DNA from: Aquatica leii
Taxonomy: Eukaryota > Arthropoda > Insecta > Coleoptera > Lampyridae
Assembly (NCBI GenBank): GCA_035610365.1
Contig: CM069432.1
Location: forward strand, 238,356,104-238,420,103
DNA: 64,000 nt
Direction: 5' to 3'
The notes beneath the pieces are model-generated. The model had not been told where the DNA came from. It ran no database searches and saw only the letters and a list, made by a program, of their open reading frames with translations. The translations under genes and the position numbers were made by a program. This document shows, piece after piece, positions 35,040 to 46,915 of the stretch (position 1 is the stretch's first letter; every line of letters begins with the position of its first letter).

Positions 35040-37287
35040 TTCGCTAATAAAAATTGCTGCATGGAACACCAATGGCCTGCATAAACATGCTCATGAAGTT
35101 AAAACGTTATATAATAACAAACTTTCAATGCTAAGCATGAACAGTGGGGCTCACGTGTAACAATATCAGATGGAAAAAAAACTACTTGCTGTCATACAAG
35201 CAAATAATTTAAGGTACTTATCTACTGGTGAACCAACCTACCAGCCTACCGACCGCAGAAGACTTCCAGACTTAATTGTCTTCTCGACCCATCAATGCCA
35301 AATCAAATCTTGCTTTGAATTAGCTTTAGACTATTCGATCATATTAATAAACTCTTATATAATTACTATGCAGAAAAAACCTAAATTATTGAATAAGAAC
35401 ACTAATTAGATATATTTTTGAGATAGACTAAGCTATCTACTGAAACTGTCAATGCTACTGAAAATTGGAGTAAGATATTAAGCAATCTGTGATGAATTTT
35501 ACAAAACTGATTCAACAAGCAGCACCAGAACTACTAAATCGCCTTGCAAATGTAAACTGCCCGACTGGAATTAGGAAAAAATTAAGGAAAAGAGACGGCT
35601 AAGAGCTCGTTGACAGCTGAACAGGTCTGATGCAGATAAGAGAGCGCTAAACATAGCTGCTAAACAACTAAGAAAACTATTACTTGAGCATTAAAATTCC
35701 AGCATTCAGAATTACCTAGAAAACTTATCTGCTTCCGAACACACAGACTATTCGTTTTGGAAAGCAGTGCGCGAAATAAAAAGACCAACGCAATATATTT
35801 CACCTAGCAAAAACGAAGACGGATCCTGGACTCAAAAAGACTCTGAGAAGCCTTTGCCAATTATGTAACCAACGTTTTCTCGCCTCACCCCGCGTAATGT
35901 CCTCAAGAAGTCCAAGAAGTTAATAATTTCATGGAAACCCCATTTCAAATGAGTACTGTTTAAATTATTTACGGCGAATGAGGTGCGCGAAATAATAAAT
36001 TTTAAAACCAAGACTAAAAAAGTACCTGATAACTGGAGATCTTATTAAATAACTGCCTGAAAAAACCTACTGTTATTTCACTCAAATCTACAATGTTATC
36101 ATGAGAGTAGATCACTTCCTAAGCGTATGGAAAATAGCAAAAATGGTTATGGTTCCAAAACCAGGTAAACCCCCAGGAGAAGTTTCATTTTACAAACCTA
36201 TTAGTTTCCTTCCGGTGCTCTCGAAAATCCTCAAAAAATTAATCTCAATGGGAACTAAGCTAAACCCTAGGGTCGATACCAAACTACCAATTTGGCTTTT
36301 GAGACTAACATGAAGCAATAGAGCAAATGGATTGACTGGTTGACAAAACATCCTCTGATCTTAAAAACAGCAGATTCTGTTCAACGGCACGCTTAAACTC
36401 CGCACTTGCTTTTGATAAAGTCTTGCATGCAGGGCTATGCTACAAATTGAAAAAACTATTCTTCCAAAAAATATATACATTACTTAAATTTTATCTTAGT
36501 TTTTAGTTAAATATAGAGGCAAATACACTGATCTTAAACCAATATTATTTGAAGTGCCCCAGGGAAATGTTATGGTTTCCATGCTTTACTTCCTGTACAC
36601 AGGCGATTTTCCAACTTCACGACGAAACAACAACCACCTTTGCCGTCGACATGGCAGTACTAGCATCCCATGTCAAACGTAATACTGCGTCTCTATATAA
36701 GCAGGCACATTTAAACAGAATCCAACAGTGGTTCAAATTCTGGAGAACTCAAGTCAATGAATCTAAATCCTACCAGATCACCTTCACGATGAACCTATCC
36801 ACCAGTTTTTCTCAATGGACAAAAACTGAAACATTCTGAATCTGTGAAATACCTTGGCCTTTACATTGACCGTAAACTTAATTGGAGAACACATATCTTT
36901 AGTAAGCGCAAGCAGTTGGGATACAAACTCAAGAAACTTTACTGACTAATCGGTAGGAGCGCCAAAATCTCTTTGAACAATAAACTTCTAGTCTACAAAG
37001 TTGCCCTAAAATCTATTTGGACATACGGAATTCCCCTTTGGGGGACAACGTGCAAATCTAGCGTGGAAATCTTGGAACGCTTTTTAAACAAAGTGCTACA
37101 AGTGATATGTGATGCCTCGTGGTATGTGCCAAATAGAGTGATATTGAATGACTTATCTGTTCCAACAGTGAAAAGTGAAGTTCAAAGTTACACAATAACA
37201 TATAAAGACAGGCTCAATGCTCACCCAAATACTCTTATTCATTCCTTAATGATTAAAAATAACGAACTAATAAGACCTAAAACCTAA
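35040..37287 (+). pseudogene. Jockey ORF2 remnant (endonuclease and reverse transcriptase)
   Basis: Endonuclease start at about 35055 (IAAWNTNGLHKHAHEVKTL); middle of the endonuclease at 35200-35290 (YLSTGEPTYQPTDRRRLPDL followed by IVFS). RT from 36100: VWKIAKMVMVPKPGKPPGEV, YKPISFLPVLSKILKKLI, then a decayed stretch, VPQGNVMVSMLYFLYTGDFP (motif B; the usual GSVLGP is altered to GNVMVS), FAVDMAVLASH (motif C region, where the F-A-D-D box has decayed), IQQWFKFWRTQVNESKSYQI, SVKYLGLYIDRKLNWRTHIF-like residues, and NNKLLVYKVALKSIWTYGIP with VLQVICDASWYVPNRVI. Order and wording are those of Jockey elements. Many stops and frame changes; the catalytic Asp pair is lost. Confidence 0.85.
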
Positions 37288-37560
37288 AACCTTAGTAATA
37301 GTAAGTATAGTAATAGTAAGTTACCTTACCTTAGTAAGTAGTAATTAACTATTAATTATTTATCGTCCACGTTTTTTGTCTAGCCTAAGTCTCCTAAAGT
37401 AAACAATATTTTTATTCTTACTTATTTACAAAATTGTAAGGAGAGGGCTCGATGAAACCTTTCTCCGGAAGTTTATGTATGACAGTTTACGCTATAATCT
37501 TATCTTATGGTGTACTTATTATGGGCAGATTGTATATATAAAAAGGAGTTAAAAAAAATA

Positions 37561-39740
37561 TGAATTTGATTTTACAGTTATCTATAACACTGATCTCATT
37601 AGAAATTGTAAACAAGGTACAAAATATTTAAAAAAATTAAACGAAGTACTTAATAAATTATTTAAACGAAATAAACAAACTTGTGTAGATACTGAAATAA
37701 ATATAAAAGTTAAATATTTTTGTGCAATTGGTTTAATATTTGTCATTTATTTTTAGTAATTGCTAAAAACACATTTTGATTTATTCATTTGGCACAAATA
37801 ATATTTTTTTATATTTAATCATTAGGATCAAGTTTTTGGAATTTAAAAGGTGAAATATTTTCAAACAGAATAACGTTCCAGTTAAACAATTAGTTAATTA
37901 AACATACAAAAAATACAAATTTTCAATTATTGTTATTGCTTAACACCTGTAAATAGTTTCAGGTTTGTAGGTAGACCGCTACAAACAAAACAAAAGATTC
38001 GAAAGATTTATCTTACAAAGATTATTTGATTAAGGTTAATCAAAAATGTGATTTTTTTACATTTTTATTTTGAAAAATTTGGTTTAATTTGTGAAATAAG
38101 AGTTAAAACCTTGGTTTGAAAAAACGCACATAAGTCCGGGTCTGCTTAACCATTTTTTTGGTAATTAAAAATTATTACAAATTACATTTTTGGTATTTTT
38201 TTGTACAGTTGTCATTATAATTACCAAAATTTCAAAGTGTCATATCTTTCGTATAATATAATAGGAAGTAATTTAAAATTATATCATATTTGTACAGAAA
38301 ATTTCGGTTTTTTATTTTGACCACCATACTATGACAGACAAGGTAATAATTGACCACAATGACAGATAACGTAAAAACTCAATAATAATTATTAGTTCCT
38401 ATTTCTAGTTATAAAATTCGTAACTTCAGGAAAAGCAATGTTAAGTATTTAATTTTAAAACTACAATTTAAATATAAATGCTTTATTTCCTTTGTTATTA
38501 TTACTCCTAATTAAATTTAAACAAATAGAATTTGCCTTAAATATAATTATGTAATTCAAACGTATAAATTGTGTAAATAATTCAAAGCTGAATGTACACA
38601 TTAAATACATACAAAACATGCACTACAAGCAAGAACTGCAGTTAACGTAGTAAACATCAAATAAGCTTATCTAAAACAACAGGTAAATATCAGTACATGA
38701 TTTGACTAAATCATTAAAGAACAGGATTAGTTTTAAGTTAGATATGTGTTGGTTTTTAATGCACATAAATAAAATAAAGACTTTATGTACAGTCTCGTGC
38801 AAATAAATTGAATATTTTATTGCAGTATTGACAAATATGCAATGTTAAATTTTAGTTTTAGATTTTATAAATTCAACGCTAGGGTAAGTTATTGCTTACT
38901 GAACGTATTCCAAAAATATTACGATTTTATGCACTTGTATGTATGATCATCATAAAATGACATAGTGGTGTAATGCACAAGTTATGCATTACTCATAATA
39001 TGATTAAAAGCTCTTTCATATAAATATTTTCAATATTGAATTTTTAAATGTGCAATGCGCATATTATTTACATTGCTTTCTTTATATAAATTTAGTACAA
39101 AGCATTATTTACCACCATAAATTAGATGCCTGCATTAGAAATATACATGTTTGTACGTAAATTTATTAAATCCCGAAATTATTTGCTACACACATCGTAT
39201 AATAAATTTATTTTTTTTATTATTTAAAAACGGTCCAACAAACCTAACTAACACAACGTGTGCAATTTTTTTCTGAATATGATAAGCTCAAGCTTCAAAA
39301 TTTCAACGATTAAACATGAAAATTTCAAATCAATATGACAATAAATTTAATCGCAGATTGCTATTTATTTCTAAACTTTTAAATTTTCAAATATTGCTAT
39401 TAAATATAAATAATATAAAAATAAATAATAAATGTATAAAAAAGTACTAAAACGTAGATTTTTCTACGTCGTTTCTTATTAAATATCAACATAAATAATC
39501 GCACACTAACAGTAACATTTTTGTTTGAAGACAACTAATAACAAATCACTTTATTTTATGGTAAAAACAGTTATCAATATGTGCACAGAATACAATGCAA
39601 ATAAAACAAGTTAAAAGATTAACACATGAATACAGTACAATGACAAATGGTATAAATAATATTAAATTAAATTAAATTTACAAAAAACGGCCATTTACTT
39701 AAGGAGTTATTGTAAATATTCAATTTCCAACTTAAAATAA
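37561..39740. other. Long AT-rich non-coding stretch
   Basis: No open frame, exon signal or repeat recognised over 2.2 kb. Confidence 0.4.
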
Positions 39741-39830
39741 ATAATTAGCAATTTATTGGGCTGTAAAAAAATTACACCACTATCTAATGGGCCAAGAATT
39801 TACTATTCAAACTGATCATCGACCATTAAT
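39741..39830 (+). mobile_element. Gypsy RNase H scrap
   Basis: A ~90-bp fossil fragment whose plus strand gives YWAVKKLHHYLMGQEFTIQT followed by DHRPL, the end of the Gypsy RNase H domain. Nothing else of the element remains next to it. Confidence 0.75.
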
Positions 39831-39834
39831 TAAA

Positions 39835-40770
39835 AAAAAATAAATTATTATTAAAGTCATTGCCTAAGCAATTAGGTTGTAATTCTACGTTTTTATTATT
39901 TGGGTTATTGTTAAATTTAATATGTTTTAGGCGTATATTGATGTTTTTGTTAATAAATTCTATTGGATAATTGTTATTGTTGAGTATTTTTTTGGTTTTT
40001 GTTAAACTTTGTAAATGAAATTTTTCTGTCGATAATATTATTACACAATTAACTAGTCCAAAGATAATAGCTTTTTTGTATGATTCAGGTGTGCATGAAT
40101 TATAATGTATGTAACGGTCTGTTTTTGTCTTTTTGCTGTACCAGTTTGTGTATATTTTGCCGTCATTGTTGTGTATGAGAGTTAAATCTAAAAAGTTTAT
40201 TTGTTAATTTTTTTCTGTTTCATAAGTGAATTTTACTAGTGGATGAATGTTGTTGAATTTTGAAAGTTAGTTTTCGTATAATTTTTTGTGAATAATTATT
40301 AAGGTATCATCAACATATCTTTGGTAGAGAGTGATTTCTTTAAATTATTTAATTATATCTGCTTCGAAATCGCCAATTACTAGGTCAGCAATTGTGGATG
40401 AGATGGGTTGACCCATTGCGAGTCCCTGTGTTTGTGAATAAATTTCATTTTGAATAGTGAAAAATGTAGAGTTTAGTATTAATTTTAGTGCTTTAATAAA
40501 TTCAGTTTCAAGGATGTTAGTGTGTTTTTTTATGTTTTTCCAATTTTTTGTAATGGATGAGTAAACTAGTTCTTGTGGTATGTTTGTGTACATTGATGTG
40601 ATGTCAAATGATACAAAAATATGGTTGTGAGGTATTTTTAAATTGTTAATTTTTTCTTCAAGAATCCAAGAATTTTTAATAATACAAAATTGATATTTAC
40701 TTTCATTCAAAATCAAAAATTTCTTCCCCAAATATTTATTATAACCTTCACCTAGAAAATAACACACAAT
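39835..40770 (-). pseudogene. Penelope-like element RT fragment (PLE-b)
   Basis: Reverse transcriptase of a Penelope-like element (single ORF with RT and GIY-YIG nuclease). From 40767 down the minus strand: YFLGEGYNKYLGKKFLILNE, HIFVSFDITSMYTNIPQELV (RT motif A), YSQTQGLAMGQPISSTIADL (motif B, G-L-A-M-G), then after a stop QRYVDDTLIIIHKKLYEN (motif C, Y-V-D-D intact), INFLDLTLIHNNDGKIYTNW, YSKKTKTDRYIHYNSCTPES and KKAIIFGLVNCVIILSTEKF. The N-terminus and the GIY-YIG part are missing. Only a few frame interruptions. Confidence 0.85.
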
Positions 40771-40799
40771 GCATGAGCAATAAACATTACATTACTTTA

Positions 40800-41328
40800 T
40801 ACATATACTGAACTGAATGTGATAATGAACCATCTTCATTTCGATTAGCTAAAACGTCCAAAAATGGTAAAGAAGGGTTCCTTTCTATTTCCATAGGTAA
40901 ACGAATATTTTGATAAATTGAATTTAAATGAGGTAGAAACCTGTTGAACGTAGAAGGACCATGTTGCCAAATGACAAAGGTGTCATCAACGTATTTGTAC
41001 CAGCACTTGGATTTTAGATAAAAAGTGGATAACGTTTTTTTCTCAAAATCTTCAATAAATATATTAGCAACGGCAGGTGAAAACGGAGAACCTATGGCGG
41101 ATTCTGATGTTTGTTTATAAAACTTTTCTCAGAAAGTAAAATATGTAAAAGTCAAAGTCAACGTGTAGTTTAACCTTTCTTATACGTTGTCATGATAATA
41201 GCGTGGTTCCTAAGTGTTTAAAACTTAGTCATCATATAAAATCCGAATTTTCTTCAAAAGTATTAAATTGCGCAGGTCTTTCGTTAATTAGAGAACGGAT
41301 TGAAGAGAAATTGATAGTTTTGATAAAT
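40800..41328 (-). pseudogene. Penelope-like element fragment (PLE-c)
   Basis: A different PLE family from PLE-b, in the same orientation. Minus strand: an N-terminal stretch at 41320-41170 (SIRSLINERPAQFNTFEE, HLGTTLLSRQRIRK), then directly SESAIGSPFSPAVANIFIED, CWYKYVDDTFVIWQHGPST (motif C) and PSLPFLDVLANRNEDGSLSH (40890-40820). The middle of the RT is deleted between the N-terminal part and motif B. It closely resembles the PLE at 43840-47860 (SPAVANIFIEDFEKK, TFVIWQHG), which lies in opposite orientation on the far side of the MULE. Confidence 0.8.
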
Positions 41329-42094
41329 CGTTTCGCCCCCACTGTTTGACCCGTCGTTTCGCCCCCAAAAATAATAGAGAATTTTGAAAAAAATATTTAT
41401 TAAATAATACATATTACAAAATATTTTAAAATTCAAAATTATGAACAATTCCTAACAAATAGTTCATAGTATCTATCCTACCATAAGTTTCTACAATATT
41501 TTTAATTCTTGTTGAAATAGCACTATATTTTTTGTTAATTTTTGGTCTAACACCTAATAATAAATGAGAAACTCCATATCTGTGTAAAGACTGTTGTTTT
41601 TTTAAACTATTTATAAATTGAAATATATTTGGAAATAAATTACTTTGAAAACCGCGATGCCAACCTTCTATGTTATTATTCGTCCTGTGGCGATTAGTTA
41701 AGGTTCTGTTATACACATTCCACATTTCAATAGGAAATTGAGGAGCTCGCCTTTGTCTTCTGTTTCTTCGTCCTATATAACAATCCTCAAAATAATCCAT
41801 AATGGGCAGTGCATCTTGTCTTCTATGAGCGCGTCAAATTGATCCGCTACTGATTCGACCGGTATAAAAGCGGGTGCAGCCATTTTTCGAATCCATAGAG
41901 CGAATTCATGTGATTCATTATATTGTACCTGAAAACAGAAAAATAAAATTGAATTATTACACAAGTTTTATTTATAATTTTATACCGGGCTTTTTTTTCT
42001 TTATTGCATATTACATTTTCCCCATGTGTAATTAAAAAAAATTGTCATTGCACGGATTTAATACATTTTATTTTATTGAATAGACATTTAAATC

Positions 42095-42253
42095 ATGGAC
42101 AGGTACAACAAAGATGAAAAAGTGGCAATGGTAACGTGGTACCAGAACAATAATAGTTTGAGAAGCGTTTGCAACCTGTTTTTAGTCCATTTTCCTGAAA
42201 GGCCCATACTTTGTGCGAAATATGTCACCTGTGCGTTGAAAATTCTTTTTTAA
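42095..42253 (+). pseudogene. DUF4817-like helix-turn-helix fragment inside the MULE intron
   Basis: A 52-codon plus-strand frame, MDRYNKDEKVAMVTWYQNNN then SLRSVCNLFLVHFPERPI, resembles the N-terminal helix-turn-helix segment (DUF4817 type: M-x-x-Y-x-x-E-E...F-P-x-R) found at the start of many insect repeat-encoded proteins. It ends at TAA 42251-42253 after the expected helices are lost. Opposite strand to the MULE gene and inside its intron, so it is a separate insertion or capture. Confidence 0.5.
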
Positions 42254-42311
42254 TTGCACATATGGAAAATGTAATGTGTAGTGAAGAAAAAAAATCCCGG
42301 TATATGTAGAC

Positions 42312-42388
42312 CAGAGCTGAGTAGTCTAGAATGTAAGTGTAAATATTCGGTAGTTGGGTACTTTTTTCCTGTATCCGACCCAGCTCTG
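42312..42388. mobile_element. Miniature hAT-like element (77 bp)
   Basis: Ends CAGAGCTGAGT on the left and ACCCAGCTCTG on the right are inverted repeats with the CAG...CTG ends of hAT elements. Flanks ATGTAGAC and ATATACAT are only partly alike. Lies inside the MULE intron. Confidence 0.5.
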
Positions 42389-45069
42389 ATATACATATGT
42401 ATTATTAAAAAAATTATTAAACTAACTTGTAGACCATCGCTTTGAAGACGGCGGTAAATACTCTGACCCAAGTGAAAAAAGCATCCTTCCACTTGTATTC
42501 CAGGAAACTCTTCTTGAAATGCTGATATTGCTGCCTGCTCGAAATCCATTAAAACTGTGGTTGGGTGCAATTCTGCTCGAAGGTTTTTAATGTCTTGTAA
42601 CAATTTCTTGTACGACGCTTTTGTCTTATTCGAAATTAAGGCGTATATAACAGGTAGCACAGTATCGAACTGTCTAACATGTATTGAATATAACTGATCA
42701 AAAAGATTTTGCGATGTACTAAATGTGCCATCAACGTACCAGTTTTCGCTAGCAGATAGCAATCTTAAATTTTCTTGTATTTAAAATATTAAAATTCTCT
42801 GAGGAAACAATTCGTGTTGTGAATCATAGAGAAGAAATTGTTCTGTGTCCATCTCTTTCAATAGTTTGATAGGCTTGAGGTATAATTAAGTTTTCCAATT
42901 GCGTAGGCACTGGGGGTATGCCTTCATCTTTTCTCTTTCTCTGAATGACTTTTCTAAGGGAATTTTTTTTGGGAGTAGAGTTGACACATTAGCATGTACA
43001 TTTTCTAAAACAGTCGCCATGATCTGCTGTGGATTCTCACGATTATTCTGAGCTCGATCTTTCATTTCTGATAAAACGCGAATTGCCGCTGGTTTTCCGG
43101 CTTGGGCTGCATGCGTATGTCCGGTAACAATCTTTGCAACGTTAATGGAGTTGCCAATAGTCCAAACTCTACCATTACATTCGTTACGTTTTTCACATAC
43201 CCATATTGAATGATTTCTGTCGCTCGTGTATTTCGAAAAAACATAAATGTAGTTCTCTTCGGCAACAAATTTTCTTCCTCCTCGCTTTGAAAAAACGAAA
43301 CTCATCTTGTCACTATAATTTGATGCACTACACTCAATAAATAACATTAAAGGACTGATCGTTTTGGGTAAGATTTGAACGTATTTATACTTAGTGTGGC
43401 ACTAAACATTTTATTTTCACAAAGTTATTTACCTAAATGATCTTGCTTTATGAGCAATATCAATAGCCCCTCATTAACAACAATCACTAATCCCGTAATT
43501 CAGAAAATGCCTATTATGTAGGGGATTTCTACCGCACATTGAAAGACAATGGGCCAAATTCATTTACGTTAATTAGCATTTAAAGACGTCCTTCAAATTT
43601 TATACCTACGATTTTGGTTATTAATTAAAAAAAATATTAATTCATTAAAATTTCAGGTAATGAATACCTATATTAAAGAAATGAAAAAAATTCGGATCAA
43701 TGTTATTAAATTTTAGTGATTAAATTGGCTAAATGGGTCGAGGGCGAATCAGGACCGGTGGCGAAACGGCGGTGGCGAAACGGTGGGGGCCAAACGATGG
43801 GGGTGAAACGTCACATAACCAAATCGTTATTTAACTTTCATCTAGAACTGGCCAGATTCCTCTCGCATTCTCTTTGATCGAATTTTCTTTTTGAACAAGA
43901 CCAGCGAGTCAAAGGGATGATTACAAGTAATCATCTTAAGAAGTATAACAAATTAGTGTCTCCAAAACGTGTAGTCGATGCAGAAGCAAAACCTGAAACT
44001 AATTAATTTATCTTCACGCTCATTGTCCTCTACAGAAACAGCTATTTTGTCGAAAGGTTTTAACTTCTTATTTGTTCCGAAACAACTTCCTCTTAAAGAC
44101 ATTGTATTAGTTGTAGAAGCTTCTATCCAAGCAGTACTCAATCTTCTTGCAGAAGAAATTCGCTTTGAAACTACAAAATTTCTTTGAAAGTCAAGAAATC
44201 TCAAAAGTAACATTCCAAAATCAGAATTTTTTGCATTAAAATCTATTCAGCAAGATAAATCTATAGCCATTCTTGAAGCTGACAGAAGGAGCGCCATGGT
44301 TATTATGAATCGATCAGATTATGATAACAAGATCTACAATTGATTTCCACAGATCTTTCTTCGTCTATTGAAAGAGCACTTTTTAAATCATAAAAAAGTG
44401 GTCAATTAATGAACGCGATAAAAAACTCCTCGATTTTACGGATTACTTAAAATTTATATCTAATATTTCTCTTCGGCCTATTTTCAGCGCTATAAATTTG
44501 CCTACTTATAAAACCTCTAAATATCTTGCTTAGTTTTGAGGTCGAGTCGCCATGGGTTTTCCGCTTTCACCGGCCGTTGCTAATATATTTATTGAAGATT
44601 TTGAAAAAAAAGTTTTATCTACATTTTATCTAAAACTTTGATGGCACTTTTGTCATTTGGCAACATGGTCGTTCTACGCTCAACAAGTATATATGCCATT
44701 TAAAGTCAATTCATCAAATTATTTGTACTACTATGGAGTTAGAAAGGAAGTCTTCTTTACCATATTTGGACATTTTAGTTAATCGACATGAAAATGGTTA
44801 ATTAACACATTCAGTTTATCGAAAACTTACGCCTGTATAGATACTTAAATGCATTGTTTCATTATCACCCTTCTCAGAAATTATCGATAGTAAATTATTA
44901 AAACCTTTAACCGCTAACGTGCGGTCTGTGAGACCCCGGCTTTATTGTTTTAGTTACAACTTTTGCAACAAATTTACGTTAGCGTTAGCGGTTAAGTGAC
45001 GATAATAAGTTTTAGAAATTTTACGGTGTTAGTGTAAAAATTAGTACAAATACGCATATTCCTGACAAA

Positions 45070-46915
45070 ATGAATCCGGACGACCCCAGATTTGTGAATT
45101 GGGCTCAAAATTTATTGGATCAAGACGACGAGAATTTAGAATTTGAAGAAAGCGACGACGACTTTCGTGATGAGGAAGATGTGGAGGAATTTTCAGAAGA
45201 GAGCTCCGATGAAGATTACTTCCCAAATGCAGGTTCTAGTTCTGGGAGCTCAGAGGATGAACCAGAAGGAACTACTGAAAACAAAGAGGAGTTTTACTTT
45301 GGAAGAAACAAGTTTAAATGGTAAGTAATTCAATTATTGTAAAAGGGGGATTTTTTTAGTGAAACCACGATTTTTGTAGGCGTAAAGAGGAACCGCCAGT
45401 AAACTAGAAAACATAACATTGTTATTACGTTACCTGGATTACGTGCAAAAGCAAAGCAACTCGGTAAAAATCCAAAACCTGAAGATGTTTGGTCGCTTCT
45501 TTTTTCACAAGATATTATCGTAAAAATTATTCATTGGACTAATGTAAAAATAAACGAAGTAAGACAAAAATACAAAATTCCAAATAGTCCTGTACTAGCC
45601 ACAGTTGATGAAATAGAAATGAAAGCTTTCTTGGGTCTTTTGGTACATTCCTCAGTTTTTAAATCCGGAAATGAAAGCATAGATTCCTTATTTGCCACGA
45701 ACGGTACAGGACGAGATGTTTTTCGCTGTACCATGCCAAAACGACGCTTTGAATTTCTTCTTACTGTGCTTCGCTTTGATGATGCTACAATTCGAAAAGA
45801 GAAACAAGATCAAGAGGATCCAGTACTACATATTTTAAAGATCTTCGATAAATTCATTGAAAATTCGCAAAGTGCCTTTTCTCTTGGAACGAATGTCACC
45901 ATTAATGAGATGCTTGTTTCCTTCCGAAGTCGTTGTAAGTTTAAGGTATACATGCCTAAAAAACCTGCACGATATGGCATAAAAATGATGTGCCTTACTG
46001 ATGCTCGTTACAACTATCTCTATAACGCTTATATCTATGCTGGAAAAGGGTCGGATTCAATATCACTATCTGCGAATGAAAAAAAAATGAAGATTCTCAC
46101 CCAAGCGGTCATAAGGTTGTCAAAACCAATTCAAAAGTAACATAACTGCCGATAACTGGTTCAGCCCCGAGGAACTGATGCACGAATTGCAACAAAGGGG
46201 TTTAACGTATGTTGGAACGCTTAGGAAAAATAAAGCAGATATTCCACCACAATTTCAACCCAACAAGGAAGAGAAGAAACCCAACGGGAAGAAAAAAGTA
46301 GCTTGTACGGATTCAATAACGACGTAAATTTAGTTTCCTTTGTTCCGAAGTTGTCGAAATCTGTGATTTTAATTTCATCAATGCACCACAATAAATGTAC
46401 GGATCCGATTTCTAAAAAAACCAGAAATAATTGAATTTTACAATTCGACTAAAGGTGGTGTTGACACCTTAGACAAGAAAGTTGCTAACTATAGTCCCAG
46501 TCGCAGAACATGTAAGTGGCCTATGGAAATTTTTTTTACGCTACTAGATGTAAGTACGATTAATGCCTATGTTCTTTTTTCAAACTACAAGGACTATATA
46601 AAATTAGAGAAAGCTGATTTTTTGAAAATGTTAGCCAAAAGTTTAGTGCTACCACAGTGGGAAAGAAGAATGGTAAATATCAAATTACCTAGAGAATTAC
46701 GAATGACTCTTGCAAGATTGTGTGGTAAAAACGAAAATAGTGAAGTGGAAAGTAACCCTGTTGAGAACCGCCTTGAAAAAAGGTCTACTTGCTACGTATG
46801 TCCGCCAAAACTGAAACGTAAAACCCAGTACACCTGTTGTTCTTGCCAAAAGCCAATTTGCCTTCAGTACTCAAAGAAAATATGTTATAATTGTGCAAAA
46901 GCAAGAAACGAGTAA
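45070..46915 (+). pseudogene. piggyBac transposase of pB4, near complete
   Basis: Start at ATG 45070 (MNPDDPRFVNWAQNLLDQDD) with a long acidic tail, then FGRNKFKW, where a 59-bp intron follows (45321-45379, GTAAGT ... TTTTGTAG) and the frame continues as W-R-K-E-E-P-P-V. Core: GLRAKAKQLGKNPKPEDVWS, EIEMKAFLGLLVHSSVFKSG, GTGRDVFRCTMPKRRFEFLL. The first catalytic position reads NVTINEMLVSFRSRCKF: Asn replaces Asp (about 45905). Second, NITADNWFSPEELMHEL, and third, STKGGVDTLDKKVANYS, keep Asp. C-terminal finger CYVCPPKLKRKTQYTCCSCQ and CYNC. One stop near 45405 and frame changes near 46137, 46320 and 46410. Inactive. Confidence 0.9.
45321..45379 (+). other. Putative 59-bp intron in pB4 transposase
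   Basis: GTAAGT donor after ...AAATG and TTTTTGTAG acceptor before GCGTAAAG. Removing it keeps the frame across a split Trp codon (TG|G). Confidence 0.7.

Larger units (their letters stand above)
27540..37560 (+). mobile_element. Jockey-clade LINE split by a Gypsy element
   Basis: The LINE occupies about 27540-27660 and 34117-37560; the Gypsy element 27661-34116 sits inside its ORF1, with GCGT duplicated on both sides. Across the junction the basic stretch KKR|KRSP of ORF1 is consistent with one interrupted LINE. The 3' end is placed where AAAAAGGAGTTAAAAAAAAT ends (about 37560), after a GC-richer 3' leader (GAGGGCTCGATGAAACCTTT). The 5' boundary is uncertain and is set at the start of sequence not explained by the hAT. 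Confidence 0.65.
41426..43347 (-). pseudogene. MULE transposase with FLYWCH domain and one intron
   Basis: Minus strand. N-terminal FLYWCH zinc-binding domain (about 43305-43120): FVFSKRGGRKFVAEENYIYV, SIWVCEKRNECNGRVWT, TGHTHAAQ. Then a decayed linker (42880-42770) and the MULE catalytic core: ENWYVDGTFSTSQNLFDQLY (first acidic residue, about 42740), HPTTVLMDFEQAAISAFQEE (second, about 42555), VEGCFFHLGQSIYRRLQSDG (the C-x2-H box). The intron runs 42426-41939 (GTTAGT ... TTTTCAG). The last exon gives VQYNESHEFALWIRKMAAPA, then RTNNNIEGWHRGFQSNLFPN and ends at 41426. Frame damage lies mainly near 42880-42770 and 41790. Likely start at Met of MSFVFSKRGG (about 43305). Confidence 0.85.
41329..43810 (-). 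mobile_element. Mutator-like element (MULE) with both ends
   Basis: Imperfect terminal inverted repeats of about 40 bp: left CGTTTCGCCCCCACTGTTTG then ACCC..CGTTTCGCCCCCA; right (reversed) CGTTTCACCCCCATCGTTTG then GCCCCCACCGTTTCGCCACC. Length 2482 bp. The expected 9-10 bp target duplication is not clean (TTTGATAAAT versus TCACATAACC). It lies between two PLE copies of the same family facing away from each other. Confidence 0.8.
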
